DNA of 64,000 nt from Myxococcales bacterium (GCA_025359105.1 JANYHK010000014.1:62001-126000), one strand, 5' to 3'. Positions 19,319 through 28,726 are shown, counted from the first letter of the stretch. Made by a program: numbers and translations. The notes: generated from the letters alone by a model not told the origin.

Positions 19319-21055
19319 ATGAAAGCCGCGACGATCCTCGTATTCTGTGCGCTCGTCGCCGCCGGGTGCCGTGGGGCGCCCGCCGCCACCGGCAAGACGC
19401 CGGACACGACGTCCGGAGCGCCGCTGCGCGCGCCTGTGGGCCCCTCGGCGACCGCGCTCCCCCCGTCGGTCGCCGCGCTCGCGAAGGGCGCGATGCTGTT
19501 CGACGATCTCGGCACGCTCCATCGGATCGTGTCGACCGCGTCGCCCGAGGCGCAAAAGTATTTCGACCAGGGGCTCCGCCTCGCGTACGGCTTCAACCAC
19601 GACGAGGCGACGCGCTCGTTCGCGCGCGGCGCCGAGCTCGATCCGGGCTGCGCGATGTGCTTCTGGGGCGCCGCGTACACGATGGGGCCGAACTACAACG
19701 TCCCCATGCTCCCCGACCGCGCGAAGGCGGCGTGGGACGCGCTCGAGCGCGCGAAGGCGCTCGCGCCGAAGGTGACGGAGGTGGAGGCCGCGCTCATCGG
19801 CGCGCTGGCGAAGCGCTACAAGGGGCCAGAGCCGCTCGACGCGACGGCAATGCAGCCGTTCAGCGAGGCCTACGCGACGGCGATGAAGGACGTCGCCACC
19901 AAGTTCGGCGACGTCGACATCATGGTCCTCACCGCCGAGGCCATGATGGACGTGATGCCGTGGAAGCTCTGGTCGCTCGACGGCACCCCGGCGGCGGGCA
20001 CCGAGGAGATCGTCGCCTTGCTCGAGCGGGCGCTGACGAAGGACGTCACCCACCCGGGCGCGAACCACTTCTACATCCACGCGATCGAGGCGTCCGCGCA
20101 CCCGGAGAAGGCCCTCCCCTCCGCCGAGCGGCTCGCGGCGCTCATGCCGGGCGCGGGCCACGTCGTGCACATGCCCGCCCACATCTTTCAGCGCGTGGGC
20201 CGCTACGCCGACGCGTCGGCCGCCAACGAGAAGGCCGTGTCCGTCGACGAGGCGTACCTGAAGAAGGTGGCGGCCCCCGGCTACTACCCGATGTACCTCG
20301 GGCACAACTACGGGTTTCTCTCGTTCTCCGCGTCCATGGAAGGACGGAGCGCCGTCTCGATCGCCGCGTCGCGCCACGCGGCCAAGGCGATGCCGCCAGG
20401 GATGATCGACATGATGCCGGGCATGGATTTCTTCGTGGCCGAGCCGCTCCTCGCGCTCGTGCGCTTCGGCAAATGGGACGAGCTCCTCGCCGAGCCGCGC
20501 CCGGACGCGAAGTACCCGGTCCTCACCGGCCTCTGGCTCCATGGCCACGGCATGGCGCTCGCGGCGAAGGGCAAGCTCGACGAGGCCCGGGCGGATCACG
20601 CCGCGCTCCTCCAGGTCGCGGCGAAGGCGCCGGCGCAGATGACCGCAGGCAACAGCCAGGCGAAGGACGTTTTCGCCGTCGCTGCGAAGGTCCTCGAGGC
20701 GCGCATCGCGACGCTCGACCAGAAGAAGAACAAAGGCCCCAAGGAAGGGCTCGCCCTGTGGGCAGAGGCCGTCGACCTGGCCGACAAGCTCGCCTACTCC
20801 GAGCCCGACGACTGGTTCTACTCGGTGCGGCACTACCAGGGCGCAGCGCTCCTCGCCGCGCGAGAGGCGGGCAAGGCGGAGGCGGTCTACCGAAAGGACC
20901 TCGAGCAGCACCCCCACAACGGCTGGGCGCTGCTCGGACTGTCGAAGGCGCTCGCCGCGCAGAACAAGCGCGGTCCCGAGGCCAAAGCCGTCGCCGAGGA
21001 GCTCGCCAAGGCGTGGGCGAGCGCCGACGTGAAGCCTACGTCGAGCGCGTACTGA
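19319..21055 (+). CDS. TPR-repeat lipoprotein
   Basis: A 578-residue lipoprotein. The ATG at 19319 (MKAATILVFCALVAAGC) is chosen for its GGAAGCAAGG Shine-Dalgarno and complete lipobox; a GTG 15 nt upstream also fits the frame. Tetratricopeptide-type repeats run through it, for example EAQKYFDQGLRLAYGFNHDE, ARGAELDPGCAMCFWGAAYT and a C-terminal pair (EAVYRKDLEQHPHNGWALLG). A conserved middle block (HPGANHFYIHAIEAS, GAGHVVHMPAHIFQRVG) is typical of a widespread but uncharacterised TPR family. The role is probably scaffolding in the periplasm or on the outer membrane; it is not enzymatic by any motif. Confidence 0.82.
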   Translation: MKAATILVFCALVAAGCRGAPAATGKTPDTTSGAPLRAPVGPSATALPPSVAALAKGAMLFDDLGTLHRIVSTASPEAQKYFDQGLRLAYGFNHDEATRSFARGAELDPGCAMCFWGAAYTMGPNYNVPMLPDRAKAAWDALERAKALAPKVTEVEAALIGALAKRYKGPEPLDATAMQPFSEAYATAMKDVATKFGDVDIMVLTAEAMMDVMPWKLWSLDGTPAAGTEEIVALLERALTKDVTHPGANHFYIHAIEASAHPEKALPSAERLAALMPGAGHVVHMPAHIFQRVGRYADASAANEKAVSVDEAYLKKVAAPGYYPMYLGHNYGFLSFSASMEGRSAVSIAASRHAAKAMPPGMIDMMPGMDFFVAEPLLALVRFGKWDELLAEPRPDAKYPVLTGLWLHGHGMALAAKGKLDEARADHAALLQVAAKAPAQMTAGNSQAKDVFAVAAKVLEARIATLDQKKNKGPKEGLALWAEAVDLADKLAYSEPDDWFYSVRHYQGAALLAAREAGKAEAVYRKDLEQHPHNGWALLGLSKALAAQNKRGPEAKAVAEELAKAWASADVKPTSSAY

Positions 21056-21075
21056 GCTCTTGAGGGGGTATTGGC

Positions 21076-23082
21076 ATGAAGGGTTTTCTCTGGTGCCCGC
21101 ACTGCGGGGCCCCACATTCGCTGAACGCGCAGACGTGCCCGAAGACGGGCGCGCGGCTGCAGACGGCAGCGAACAAGCCGTTCGGAGCCGCGCGCCTCGA
21201 GCGGGGGACTCTCCTCGCGAGGCGCTACCAGATCGAGCGCCCGCTCGGTGAGGAGTCCGTCTCGCGGCTCTACGACGCGGTGCAGGTGTCGCTCGGGCGG
21301 CGGGTGGTCGTGAAGCACCTGAGCGGCGAGGGCCTCGCGCGGGAGGACGTCGACGCCGAGCTGCTCGAGATGGAACGAGAGGCCCGCGCGGCGGCGGCGG
21401 TGGAGCATCCAAACGTCGTCGAGGTGCTCGACTTCCGGCCGCTCACCGAGCAAGGGCGGGCGCTGCTCGTTCGCCCGTGCGCCTCGCGCGAGCGCCTCTC
21501 CACGCGCCTGCGCATGGTCGGAGCGCTCGGCGCCGACGAGGCCGGGGACATCGTCGTGCAGCTGCTCTCCGGGCTGCAGGCGCTCCACGCGACCGGGATA
21601 GTTCACCGCGACGTCGGCGCGCACAACGTCGCGCTCGTCGAGCGCGCCGGCTGCAGGCCGCTCGCGCGACTCGCCGGGCTGGGCCGCTGCGCGTGGGGAA
21701 AGCTCGAGGCACCCCGCGATCTTCCGCTGGGCGTGCACTACACGTCGCCCGAGGTCCTGCGCGGCGAGCCGGCCGACGCTCGGAGCGACGTCTACTCGTG
21801 CGGCGTGCTGCTCTTCGAGATGCTGGGCGGGCGGCGCCCCTTCGAGGCCGCGAACGCGGCGGCAGTACGGGCTGCCATCCTCGCCGAGCCGGCGCCGCCG
21901 CTGAGCTCGCTCGCGCGCTCCCTCGATCGCGCGTGGCTCGACGTCGTGACGCGCGCGCTCGCGAAGGACCCGCAGGCGCGCTTCCCGACCGCACGCGCAT
22001 TCCAGGAGGCCCTGCCCATGCAAACGCGCGCCACCGTGCGCAGCCGCCCGCTCGCAGACGACTCGCAGCTGGCCGTGGCGTCACTCCGTGAGTCGCAGGC
22101 GCCGTCGTCGTCCTCCGCGCCGATGAGCCGCCGTGATGTCCCCGGGACGCCTTGCGATGCGCGCATCGGGCGCGTGCTCGCGCGCAAGTACCTGATCGAG
22201 TCGCTCCTCGGCAGCGGCAGCTCGGGCGCGGTCTACCGCGCCACGCACGTGGATCTGCAGCGGCCGGTGGCGGTGAAGCTGCTCCACGAGCGCAACCGCA
22301 CGTCCCAGCAGTTCGCGCAGCGCTTCAAGGCGGAGGCGCTCGCGGCCAGCAAGCTCGACCATCCCAACGTCACGCGCGTCGTGGACTTCGGGAGCGAGGC
22401 GGACGGTAGCCTCTACCTCGTCATGGAATTCGTCGAGGGGCAGAGCCTGCAGGCCAAGCTGGAAGCGGAGGGGCGCATGGCGCCGCGCGAGGCCCTCGAC
22501 ATCGCGCTCCAGATCACCGACGCCCTCGTCGCGGCCCACCACGCGGGCGTCATCCACCGCGACATCAAGCCCGAGAACATCCTCCTCGTGGCCGACGCCG
22601 ACGGCGCCTCGCGCTCCCTCTGCGTGAAGGTGTGCGACTTCGGGCTCGCGAAGCTGCACCAGCGCGACCCCGAGGGCTCGGAGCTCACCGCCCACGGCCT
22701 CGTGCTCGGCTCGCCGGCGTACATGGCGCCCGAGCAGGTGCTCGGTCTCCCCTGCGACCAGCGCGCGGACGTGTACGGCGTCGGAGTCACGCTGTTCGAG
22801 ATGCTCACCGGGCGCCTCCCGCTCGACGCGGACACCATCGAGCAGCTCTTCGTCAAGAAGGTCGACGCCCCCGCGGCGCGCCTCTCGAGCGTCCTCGCGA
22901 TCGATCCGCTCCTCGACGACGTCGTCGCCCGCGCACTCGAGCGCGATCTGACCGCCCGGCACGCTTCGGCGCAGGAGCTGCGGCTCGAGCTCATCGAGGC
23001 GTTCGGGGAGCTCGAGCAGGAGAACGACAGCGCGCGGGCCGTGTCGATCTGGCCGGACCCCGTCACGTCGCGCGGCTCGTGA
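21076..23082 (+). CDS. Tandem protein: zinc ribbon, pseudokinase, Ser/Thr kinase
   Basis: A 668-residue cytoplasmic protein with no membrane helix. Residues 7-21 hold a short Cys cluster (CPHCG...TCPKTG). Residues about 50-315 form a first kinase fold that keeps the VVVK lysine (K80), the E helix and HRD (177-179, HRDVGAHN), but has LAGLGR where DFG should be and a broken glycine loop (LGEESVSRLY). Residues about 372-650 form a complete kinase: GSGSSGAVY, K401, HRDIKPEN (494-501), DFG (521-523) and SPAYMAPEQ. The architecture suggests that the first domain regulates the second (inference). It is followed 2 bp later by a convergent gene. Confidence 0.9.
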   Translation: MKGFLWCPHCGAPHSLNAQTCPKTGARLQTAANKPFGAARLERGTLLARRYQIERPLGEESVSRLYDAVQVSLGRRVVVKHLSGEGLAREDVDAELLEMEREARAAAAVEHPNVVEVLDFRPLTEQGRALLVRPCASRERLSTRLRMVGALGADEAGDIVVQLLSGLQALHATGIVHRDVGAHNVALVERAGCRPLARLAGLGRCAWGKLEAPRDLPLGVHYTSPEVLRGEPADARSDVYSCGVLLFEMLGGRRPFEAANAAAVRAAILAEPAPPLSSLARSLDRAWLDVVTRALAKDPQARFPTARAFQEALPMQTRATVRSRPLADDSQLAVASLRESQAPSSSSAPMSRRDVPGTPCDARIGRVLARKYLIESLLGSGSSGAVYRATHVDLQRPVAVKLLHERNRTSQQFAQRFKAEALAASKLDHPNVTRVVDFGSEADGSLYLVMEFVEGQSLQAKLEAEGRMAPREALDIALQITDALVAAHHAGVIHRDIKPENILLVADADGASRSLCVKVCDFGLAKLHQRDPEGSELTAHGLVLGSPAYMAPEQVLGLPCDQRADVYGVGVTLFEMLTGRLPLDADTIEQLFVKKVDAPAARLSSVLAIDPLLDDVVARALERDLTARHASAQELRLELIEAFGELEQENDSARAVSIWPDPVTSRGS

Positions 23083-23084
23083 CC

Positions 23085-24155
23085 TCAGCCTTCCGGCGCG
23101 TCGCCGGCCGCCGCGCCGCCGCGTAGCGCGAGCGCGTGCGCGAAGAGCGCGTCGTGCACGCCGGGGCGAGCGGCGCGGATCGCGATATTTTCACGTGTAG
23201 GATTCACGCGATTCGTGAGGAGCGCGACGACGGTGCAGGCGTCGGGATCGAGCCACACGCTCGTGCCGGTGAAGCCGAGGTGCCCGAACGCGCGCGGCCC
23301 CATCCTCGTTCCTGCGCTGGAGCCGACCGCGCTCTTGCCGTCCCAGCCGGCGAGGAGCGTCCCGCCAGGGCGCGCGCGCGTCATCCACGCGAGGCGAGGA
23401 TCGCTGCCGAGCGCGTCGAGCGCCGCGGCGCCGAGAGCGAGCACGCCGGCCACCGTCCCGAACATCCCCGCGTGGCCCGAGCCGCCCGCGCCGGTGAGCG
23501 CCCACGCGTTCTCGTCGTGCACGAGGCCGCGCACGACGCCGCCGCGCCACGGGACGTCCTCGGTCGGCGCGACGGAGGCATGGAAGTAGTCCACGCGCGC
23601 CGCGAGGCGGCTCGACGTCCCGAGCACGTCCTCCAGGTCGAGGCGTGCGACGACGACGCGCTCGATCGCCTCGCCAGCATCGCGCGCGCCCACGTGCCGC
23701 GCGAGGGCGACGCCGGCGAGCAGGTAGCCGAGATCGCTGTAGACCGGCGCGAACCCCTCCAGGGGCGGCGATCCGGGTGCGTCGGCGCGGCGCGCACCGG
23801 CGGCGCGCGCGAGGGCGGCCGCGGCGTCGACGGCCTCCCCGGCGAGCAGCGGCGCGAACAAGGGGAGGTGCGCCTCGAGCCCCGCGCGATGCGCAAGGAG
23901 CAGCTCGAGCGGCACGTCCTGGCTGGCCGTGCCGCGCGCCTCCTCGACGAGCACGCCGAGCGGCGCCCGCACATCGAGACCGCTCCAGCCTATCGCCAGC
24001 GCGGTCATCGGCTTCGTGAGGCTCGCGAGATCGAAGTACGTCGCTGTCGCGCCAGCGGCGTCCGTCACCCACATGCCCCCCGACTTCGCGCCGGCCCCGG
24101 CGGCGACGACGCTGGCCACGCCCTCTTCGATAAGTCGTTCGATGTTCGCCTTCAC
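23085..24155 (-). CDS. Beta-lactamase/PBP4-like serine hydrolase
   Basis: A 356-residue protein of the class C beta-lactamase/DD-peptidase-like family. It starts with GTG at 24155 behind AAAGGA. Motifs: SxxK (ASLTKPM), the second-motif YSD (PVYSDLGYLLAG, in place of YxN) and the HxG-type third motif (GHLGFTGTSVWLDPD). No signal peptide is seen, so it may be cytoplasmic, as many esterase-like members are. Substrate unknown. It is divergent from pilC with only 47 bp between the start codons. Confidence 0.82.
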   Translation of the reverse strand: MKANIERLIEEGVASVVAAGAGAKSGGMWVTDAAGATATYFDLASLTKPMTALAIGWSGLDVRAPLGVLVEEARGTASQDVPLELLLAHRAGLEAHLPLFAPLLAGEAVDAAAALARAAGARRADAPGSPPLEGFAPVYSDLGYLLAGVALARHVGARDAGEAIERVVVARLDLEDVLGTSSRLAARVDYFHASVAPTEDVPWRGGVVRGLVHDENAWALTGAGGSGHAGMFGTVAGVLALGAAALDALGSDPRLAWMTRARPGGTLLAGWDGKSAVGSSAGTRMGPRAFGHLGFTGTSVWLDPDACTVVALLTNRVNPTRENIAIRAARPGVHDALFAHALALRGGAAAGDAPEG

Positions 24156-24202
24156 ACCCGAGTCCTTTGACCGTCGCCGCGTTCGGCAAGTAACCTTTGA
24201 CC

Positions 24203-25414
24203 ATGGCCGAGTTCGTGTGGGAAGCGCGCGCGCGCACAGGCGAGCTTCGCAAGGGCAGCATGGAGGCGGACGACGCCGACGCCGTCAACAACCGGCTGCG
24301 CTCACAGCAGCTCACGCCGACCAAGGTCAAGAAGAAGTCCAAGGGATTCAACTTCTCGATCGGCTCGGGCGTCAGCGCCAAGGATCTCGTCACCTTCACG
24401 CGTCTCTTCGCGACGATGATCGACGCCGGTCTGCCCATCGTGCAGTGTCTCGAGATCTTGCAGGGGCAGACGGACAACAAATCCTTCGCCACCGTCTTGC
24501 GTGACGTCAAGGCGAACGTCGAGCAAGGCTCGACCTTCAGCGACTCGCTCCGCAAGCACCCCAAGGTGTTCGACGCGCTCTACGTCAACCTGGTCCAGGC
24601 CGGCGAGGTCGGCGGTATCCTCGACACGATCCTCAACCGCCTCGCGGTCTACAACGAAAAGGCCGCCAAGCTGCGCCGGCAGGTCCGCGGCGCGATGGTC
24701 TACCCGAGCGCCGTCCTCGTCATCTTCGTCGCCGTCCTCGGCGTCCTCCTCGGCTGGGTCATCCCGTCGTTCAAGACGATCTTCAAGGATCTCGGCAGCA
24801 AGGACGACCTGCCGGCGCTCACGAACATCGTCATCAACGTGAGCGAGGTGTTCGTCGGCTACCTGCCGCTCTTCGTGCTCGGCGGCGTCGGCGCCATCGT
24901 CCTCGGGATCACCGCCTACCGGCGCCCACGCGGAAAACGCTTCGCGCACAAGTTCATCCTCGCGATGCCCATCGTCGGCATCGTCATGAAGAAGATCGCG
25001 GTCGCGCGCTTCACGCGAACGCTCGGCACGCTGCTCGCGTCGGGTGTCCCGATCCTGGACGCGCTCGAGATCGTCGCGAAGACCGCGGGCAACGTGATCA
25101 TCGAAGAAGGCATCATGTACACGCGGCAGAAGATCAGCGAGGGCAAGAACATGGCCTCCCCGCTGATGGAGACGAACGTCTTCCCGCCGATGGTCGTGCA
25201 GATGGTCGGCGTCGGCGAGCAGACCGGCGCGCTCGACGCGATGCTCAACAAGATCGCCGACTTCTACGAAGAAGAGGTCGACGTCGCCGTCGCCTCGCTC
25301 ACGAGCCTCATCGAGCCCATCATGATGGTCGGCATCGGCGGCACCGTCGGCGTCGTGCTCATCGCGATGTACCTGCCGATCTTCAGCATCGCCGGCAAGA
25401 TCAAGGCGGATTAG
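24203..25414 (+). CDS. pilC: Type IV pilus inner-membrane platform protein PilC
   Basis: A 403-residue protein with two T2SSF domains, the inner-membrane assembly platform of the type IV pilus that drives S-motility in myxobacteria. Signatures: FVWEARARTGELRKGSMEAD, LVTFTRLFATMIDAGLPIVQ, NVEQGSTFSDSLRKHPKVFD, NLVQAGEVGGILDTILNRLA, then repeated in the second half (ARFTRTLGTLLASGVPILDA, MVGVGEQTGALDAMLNKIADF). Three or four TM segments (SAVLVIFVAVLGVLLGWVIP and others). I start at ATG 24203; an in-frame TTG lies 6 nt earlier. The downstream PilS-like kinase (11-nt gap) supports the assignment over a type II secretion GspF. Confidence 0.93.
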   Translation: MAEFVWEARARTGELRKGSMEADDADAVNNRLRSQQLTPTKVKKKSKGFNFSIGSGVSAKDLVTFTRLFATMIDAGLPIVQCLEILQGQTDNKSFATVLRDVKANVEQGSTFSDSLRKHPKVFDALYVNLVQAGEVGGILDTILNRLAVYNEKAAKLRRQVRGAMVYPSAVLVIFVAVLGVLLGWVIPSFKTIFKDLGSKDDLPALTNIVINVSEVFVGYLPLFVLGGVGAIVLGITAYRRPRGKRFAHKFILAMPIVGIVMKKIAVARFTRTLGTLLASGVPILDALEIVAKTAGNVIIEEGIMYTRQKISEGKNMASPLMETNVFPPMVVQMVGVGEQTGALDAMLNKIADFYEEEVDVAVASLTSLIEPIMMVGIGGTVGVVLIAMYLPIFSIAGKIKAD

Positions 25415-25425
25415 CCCGTCTTGCC

Positions 25426-26757
25426 GTGAAGCTCGGCATCACCGCACAAGCCGACGGCCTCGCGACGAGGCTCGCGTGGATAACCGCGCTGCGCCTGGGC
25501 TTCCTGCTCCTCCTGCTGGGGGCGCTCGCGACGTCGTACCTCCGCGGCGGGCTCGAGGAGTACCCGTACACGATGCGGATCGTGTTCCTCACGATCGGCG
25601 CGTCGTTCGCGCTGGGCGCCGCGTACGGCGTCGCGCTCCGGCGCGGGCAGGACCTGCGCCGCCTTGCCCTGGCCCAAATCGTCTGCGACCAGCTCACCTG
25701 GACGGCGATCGTCTACGTCTCGGGCGGGGCGACGAGCGGCGCGACGTCCTTCTACGCGCTCACGTGCTTGCTCGGGGCCATCCTTGCCGGCGAGCGCGGC
25801 GCGGCGGTCGCGGCGGCGGTCGGCACGGTGCTGTATGGCATTCTGTGCGCGGCATTCGCGCTGCACTGGCTCCTCCCTCCTGCCGACCAGGCCGCCGCGA
25901 ACTACGTCGTCGAGTGGCGCGAGCTCTTCTACCCGCTGCTCGTCAACCTCCTCGGCATCGGGGTCGTCGCGCTCCTCGCGGGGTACCTGGCGGTGCGCTT
26001 GCGCCTCACCGGCGGAGCGCTCGAAGATGCGCAGAGGCGCGCGCTCGAGGCGGAGCGGCTCGCCGTGCTCGGCACCCTCGCCACCGGGCTCGCGCACGAG
26101 ATCCGCAACCCGCTGGGGTCGATCTCCGGCTCGATCGAGATGCTCCGCGAGTCGACCGCGCTGTCCATGGAGGACAAGCAGCTCTGCGACATCGTCCGCC
26201 GTGAAGCTGCGCGCCTGAACAACCTCGTCACCGACATGATGGACTACGCCAAGCCGCGACCGCCCAAGGACGAAGTGGTCGACGTCGCCTCGCTCGCGCG
26301 CGAGGTCGTCGCGCTCGCCGCGCGCTCCGAACGCAGCGGCGCCGGAGACGTCACGGTGAGCTACGACGGCCCGAGCGACGCGACGCTGGCCCGCTGCGAC
26401 GGCGAGCAGATGCGGCAGGTCCTGTGGAACCTGGTGCGCAACGCCGTGCAGGCGAGCGGCGCCGGCTCCGAGGTCGTCGTACGCGTCGTCGTCCCTACCG
26501 GCAGCGCCAGCGCCAAGACCGTAGCCCTCTCGGTGCAGGATCGAGGACCGGGCCTCCCGGTCGAGGCCAAGGAGCGCATTTTCGACGCCTTCTACACGAC
26601 CCGGTCGCACGGCGTCGGCATCGGACTCGCCGTGGTGAAGCGCATCGTCGACGACCACGCACCCTTCGGTGCCCACATCGACGTCGACAGCCCCGATGGG
26701 GGTGGCGCCCGGTTCACGGTCGAGCTTTCAACCGATGTAGGTCGCCGCACGCGCTGA
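25426..26757 (+). CDS. pilS: PilS-like sensor histidine kinase
   Basis: A 443-residue kinase, GTG start. The first 190 residues have six hydrophobic helices with little periplasmic exposure, as in PilS, which senses pilin in the inner membrane and controls pilA transcription with PilR. HisKA has TGLAHEIRNPLGSISGSIEM; HATPase has NLVRNAVQASGAG, DRGPGLP, FDAFYTTRSHGVGIGLAVVK and a G-rich end. It is 11 nt behind pilC. The expected partner pilR is not next to it; the following gene is an MlaC-like protein, so gene order is altered from the usual pilS-pilR. Confidence 0.82.
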   Translation: MKLGITAQADGLATRLAWITALRLGFLLLLLGALATSYLRGGLEEYPYTMRIVFLTIGASFALGAAYGVALRRGQDLRRLALAQIVCDQLTWTAIVYVSGGATSGATSFYALTCLLGAILAGERGAAVAAAVGTVLYGILCAAFALHWLLPPADQAAANYVVEWRELFYPLLVNLLGIGVVALLAGYLAVRLRLTGGALEDAQRRALEAERLAVLGTLATGLAHEIRNPLGSISGSIEMLRESTALSMEDKQLCDIVRREAARLNNLVTDMMDYAKPRPPKDEVVDVASLAREVVALAARSERSGAGDVTVSYDGPSDATLARCDGEQMRQVLWNLVRNAVQASGAGSEVVVRVVVPTGSASAKTVALSVQDRGPGLPVEAKERIFDAFYTTRSHGVGIGLAVVKRIVDDHAPFGAHIDVDSPDGGGARFTVELSTDVGRRTR

Positions 26758-26842
26758 AATCGCATGCAAATTCGGGGTCATGGAGCAAGGTGAATCGAGC
26801 CAGTTGCCGTCCCGTCTGACCTGCAGCAGATAGAAGATGCCC

Positions 26843-26869
26843 CGCGGCGCTCCGAATGGAGACGCCGCG
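26843..26869. other. Hairpin upstream of the MlaC-like gene
   Basis: A GC-rich inverted repeat, GCGGCGCTCC pairing with GGAG-a-CGCCGC around a GAAT loop, with one bulged A. It begins 85 nt after the pilS stop and ends 24 nt before the next ATG. It may be an attenuating leader structure or the terminator of the pil operon. No T tract follows. Confidence 0.4.
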
Positions 26870-26892
26870 TGGGAACCGGAGAGAGACCCCCG

Positions 26893-27522
26893 ATGAAACG
26901 CATGCGCTTCGCCCTCGTCCTGCTCGCCAGCCTCGCCTTCGCCGGAACCGCCATGGCGGACGAAGGCGCCCAGAGGTTCGTGCAATCGGAGCACGTGAAG
27001 CTGGAGCTTCTCCTCCGTCAGCCGGCGTCGGCGGCGCGCGACGCGCACGTCAACCGCACGCTGGACACGATGGTCGACTACGAGGAGCTCGCGCGTCGCG
27101 CCTTCGGGCAGCCGTGCCCCGCAAGCCACTCGAGCTGCGTCAACCACTGGGGGGAGCTCACCGAACAGCAGCGCACCGAGGTGGGCACGCTCCTCAAGAA
27201 GCTCGTCGAGAAGAACTACCGCAAGAACCTCATCAAGACGCTCGACTACGAGGTCACCTACCGGGGGCAGAAGGAGGTCGGCGGCGACGCGAAGATCCGC
27301 ACCGAGGCGAAGAGCAAGCTCAAGCCGCGCGATCCGGCCGTGCAGGTCGACTACGTCGTGAAGCCCGAAGGCGCCGGCTACCGCGTCGTCGACATCGTGA
27401 CCGAGGGCTCGAGCCTCACGAAGAACTACTACGATCAGTTCCACAAGATGCTGACGACGGCCGGCCAGGGCTATCCGCACATCGTGAAGAAGCTGAACGA
27501 CAAGATCGCCAAGGTCGAGTGA
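26893..27522 (+). CDS. MlaC/Ttg2D-family periplasmic phospholipid-binding protein
   Basis: A 209-residue exported protein starting MKRMRFALVLLASLAFAGTAMADE, a clear Sec signal peptide, with GGAGAG 8 nt upstream; I reject an in-frame start 24 nt earlier. The body matches the MlaC/toluene-tolerance (Ttg2) family: TLDTMVDYEELARRAFG, an EQQRTEVGTLLKKLVEKNYRK segment, GYRVVDIVTEG and TKNYYDQFHKMLTTAGQGYPHIVKKL. MlaC shuttles phospholipids across the periplasm to maintain outer-membrane asymmetry. No mlaD/E/F genes are adjacent, so it is an orphan copy here. A Cys pair (QPCPASHSSC) is an insertion I would not expect in E. coli MlaC. Confidence 0.82.
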   Translation: MKRMRFALVLLASLAFAGTAMADEGAQRFVQSEHVKLELLLRQPASAARDAHVNRTLDTMVDYEELARRAFGQPCPASHSSCVNHWGELTEQQRTEVGTLLKKLVEKNYRKNLIKTLDYEVTYRGQKEVGGDAKIRTEAKSKLKPRDPAVQVDYVVKPEGAGYRVVDIVTEGSSLTKNYYDQFHKMLTTAGQGYPHIVKKLNDKIAKVE

Positions 27523-27538
27523 AAAGCCTTCGTCTGCT

Positions 27539-28678
27539 CTAAGGCAGCTCGCAGAGGTACGGGAGCTTTGCGGTGCCGTCGTCGGCGTGCGCGAGCTGGG
27601 TGTCATAGGTCGACGCGGGGAGCTCGATCCACGAGAACATCGTGTTCGCGCCGCGGGGTTGCTGGTCGGCCCATACGCTCGGGTACCGGTCGGACGACGT
27701 TCCGTTCGCCCACGTCCAGACGCCGTTGACGCGCGCGAGGCCGATCCATAGCTGCGGAATGGGGCTCGCGGGCAAAAAGGAGAGAAGCTCGCGCGCGACC
27801 TGCTCGCGCTCCTCGCGCGTCTCGAAGACGACGAGCGTGGCGCCGATGCCCTTGCATCCGTCGATTGCCTCCTGCGCGGTGACGCCGGGGCTGCTGGACA
27901 CGTAGAGGTAGCGACGGACGCGCGCGCCGCGCGACGAAAGGCAGGTGCCGCCGTTGCATGCGTGGGCGGTGGTGCCGACGGGCTCGCGCTCGCAGACGAC
28001 GCCGAGCGGCAGGGTGACGAGATCGCACCCGATCGTCGCCCACGTGGAGTCGACCGCCCCGCGCGCGAGCACGCACGAGGTGGCCTTGATGCCGCCCGCA
28101 TCGGGCAGCGCGGACGGGAGGTTCTTCGCGCCCGCGTCGACGTGGGCGTAGCAACCCTCGCAGCGCCCGCTCCACCCCGGCTCGCCGACGTTCGCGATCG
28201 GGCGGTACGCGAGCGCCGCGGTGTCGAACTGGAGGCCTACCCAGAAGTCGGACTTCTTCCACGCGAGCACCGACGCGAACTCCGTCTCGCTCGCGAACGT
28301 GACCAGGTGCCCGCCGGCGTTCTCGCAGCTCGTCTGTGCGGTGTCGACCTTCGGGTTGCCCGCGAGCGCGAAGTAGCAGTGGTCCGTCGCGGGATCGAGG
28401 AGGCCCCCGTCGCACGTCACCTGACACGCTGTGCACCCGACGAGCCCGGCGTCGGCCGGATCGCAGTGCTCGCCGGCGTCGAAGTCGATGACGCCGTCGC
28501 CACAGAAGCCCCCCGACGAGGGGGGAGGCCCGTCACTGCTGCCGTCGAACGGGGCGACGCCGGCCGTAGAAATGTCGGGGAGGCACGACACGCCGACCAT
28601 GAACGCGACGCCGGCCACCCCCAGCGCGGCGGCGCCGGCAATCACACGAGGTCTGGCGCCAGGCTCCACTCCCCCCAA
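27539..28678 (-). CDS. Lipoprotein with Cys-rich repeat and two C-type-lectin-like domains
   Basis: A protein of up to 379 residues. The N-terminal hydrophobic stretch (GAAALGVAGVAFMVGVSC) ends in a lipobox-like VGVSC. Next is FCGDGVIDFDAGEHCDP with C..C...C, the myxobacterial cysteine-rich repeat (CGDG...GE.CD). Two C-type-lectin-like domains follow: DHCYFALAG...AQTSCENAGGHLVTF...DFWVGLQFD, and RRYLYVSSSPGVTAQEAIDGC...LWIGLARVNGVWTWANG. It is probably an outer-membrane protein binding carbohydrate or protein. The start is uncertain: TTG at 28678 or GTG at 28669. It is divergent from the kinase gene at 28727. Confidence 0.78.
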   Translation of the reverse strand: MGGVEPGARPRVIAGAAALGVAGVAFMVGVSCLPDISTAGVAPFDGSSDGPPPSSGGFCGDGVIDFDAGEHCDPADAGLVGCTACQVTCDGGLLDPATDHCYFALAGNPKVDTAQTSCENAGGHLVTFASETEFASVLAWKKSDFWVGLQFDTAALAYRPIANVGEPGWSGRCEGCYAHVDAGAKNLPSALPDAGGIKATSCVLARGAVDSTWATIGCDLVTLPLGVVCEREPVGTTAHACNGGTCLSSRGARVRRYLYVSSSPGVTAQEAIDGCKGIGATLVVFETREEREQVARELLSFLPASPIPQLWIGLARVNGVWTWANGTSSDRYPSVWADQQPRGANTMFSWIELPASTYDTQLAHADDGTAKLPYLCELP

Positions 28679-28726
28679 CGTAGCAAAGCCGATGCCGCTT
28701 GCGCCAAACAGCGTAAGATAGGGGCG

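Noticed and set aside
18680-21412. Minus-strand frame of 910 codons over the CAP and TPR genes
   Set aside because: Shadow of two genes with clear signal peptides and domains on the plus strand.
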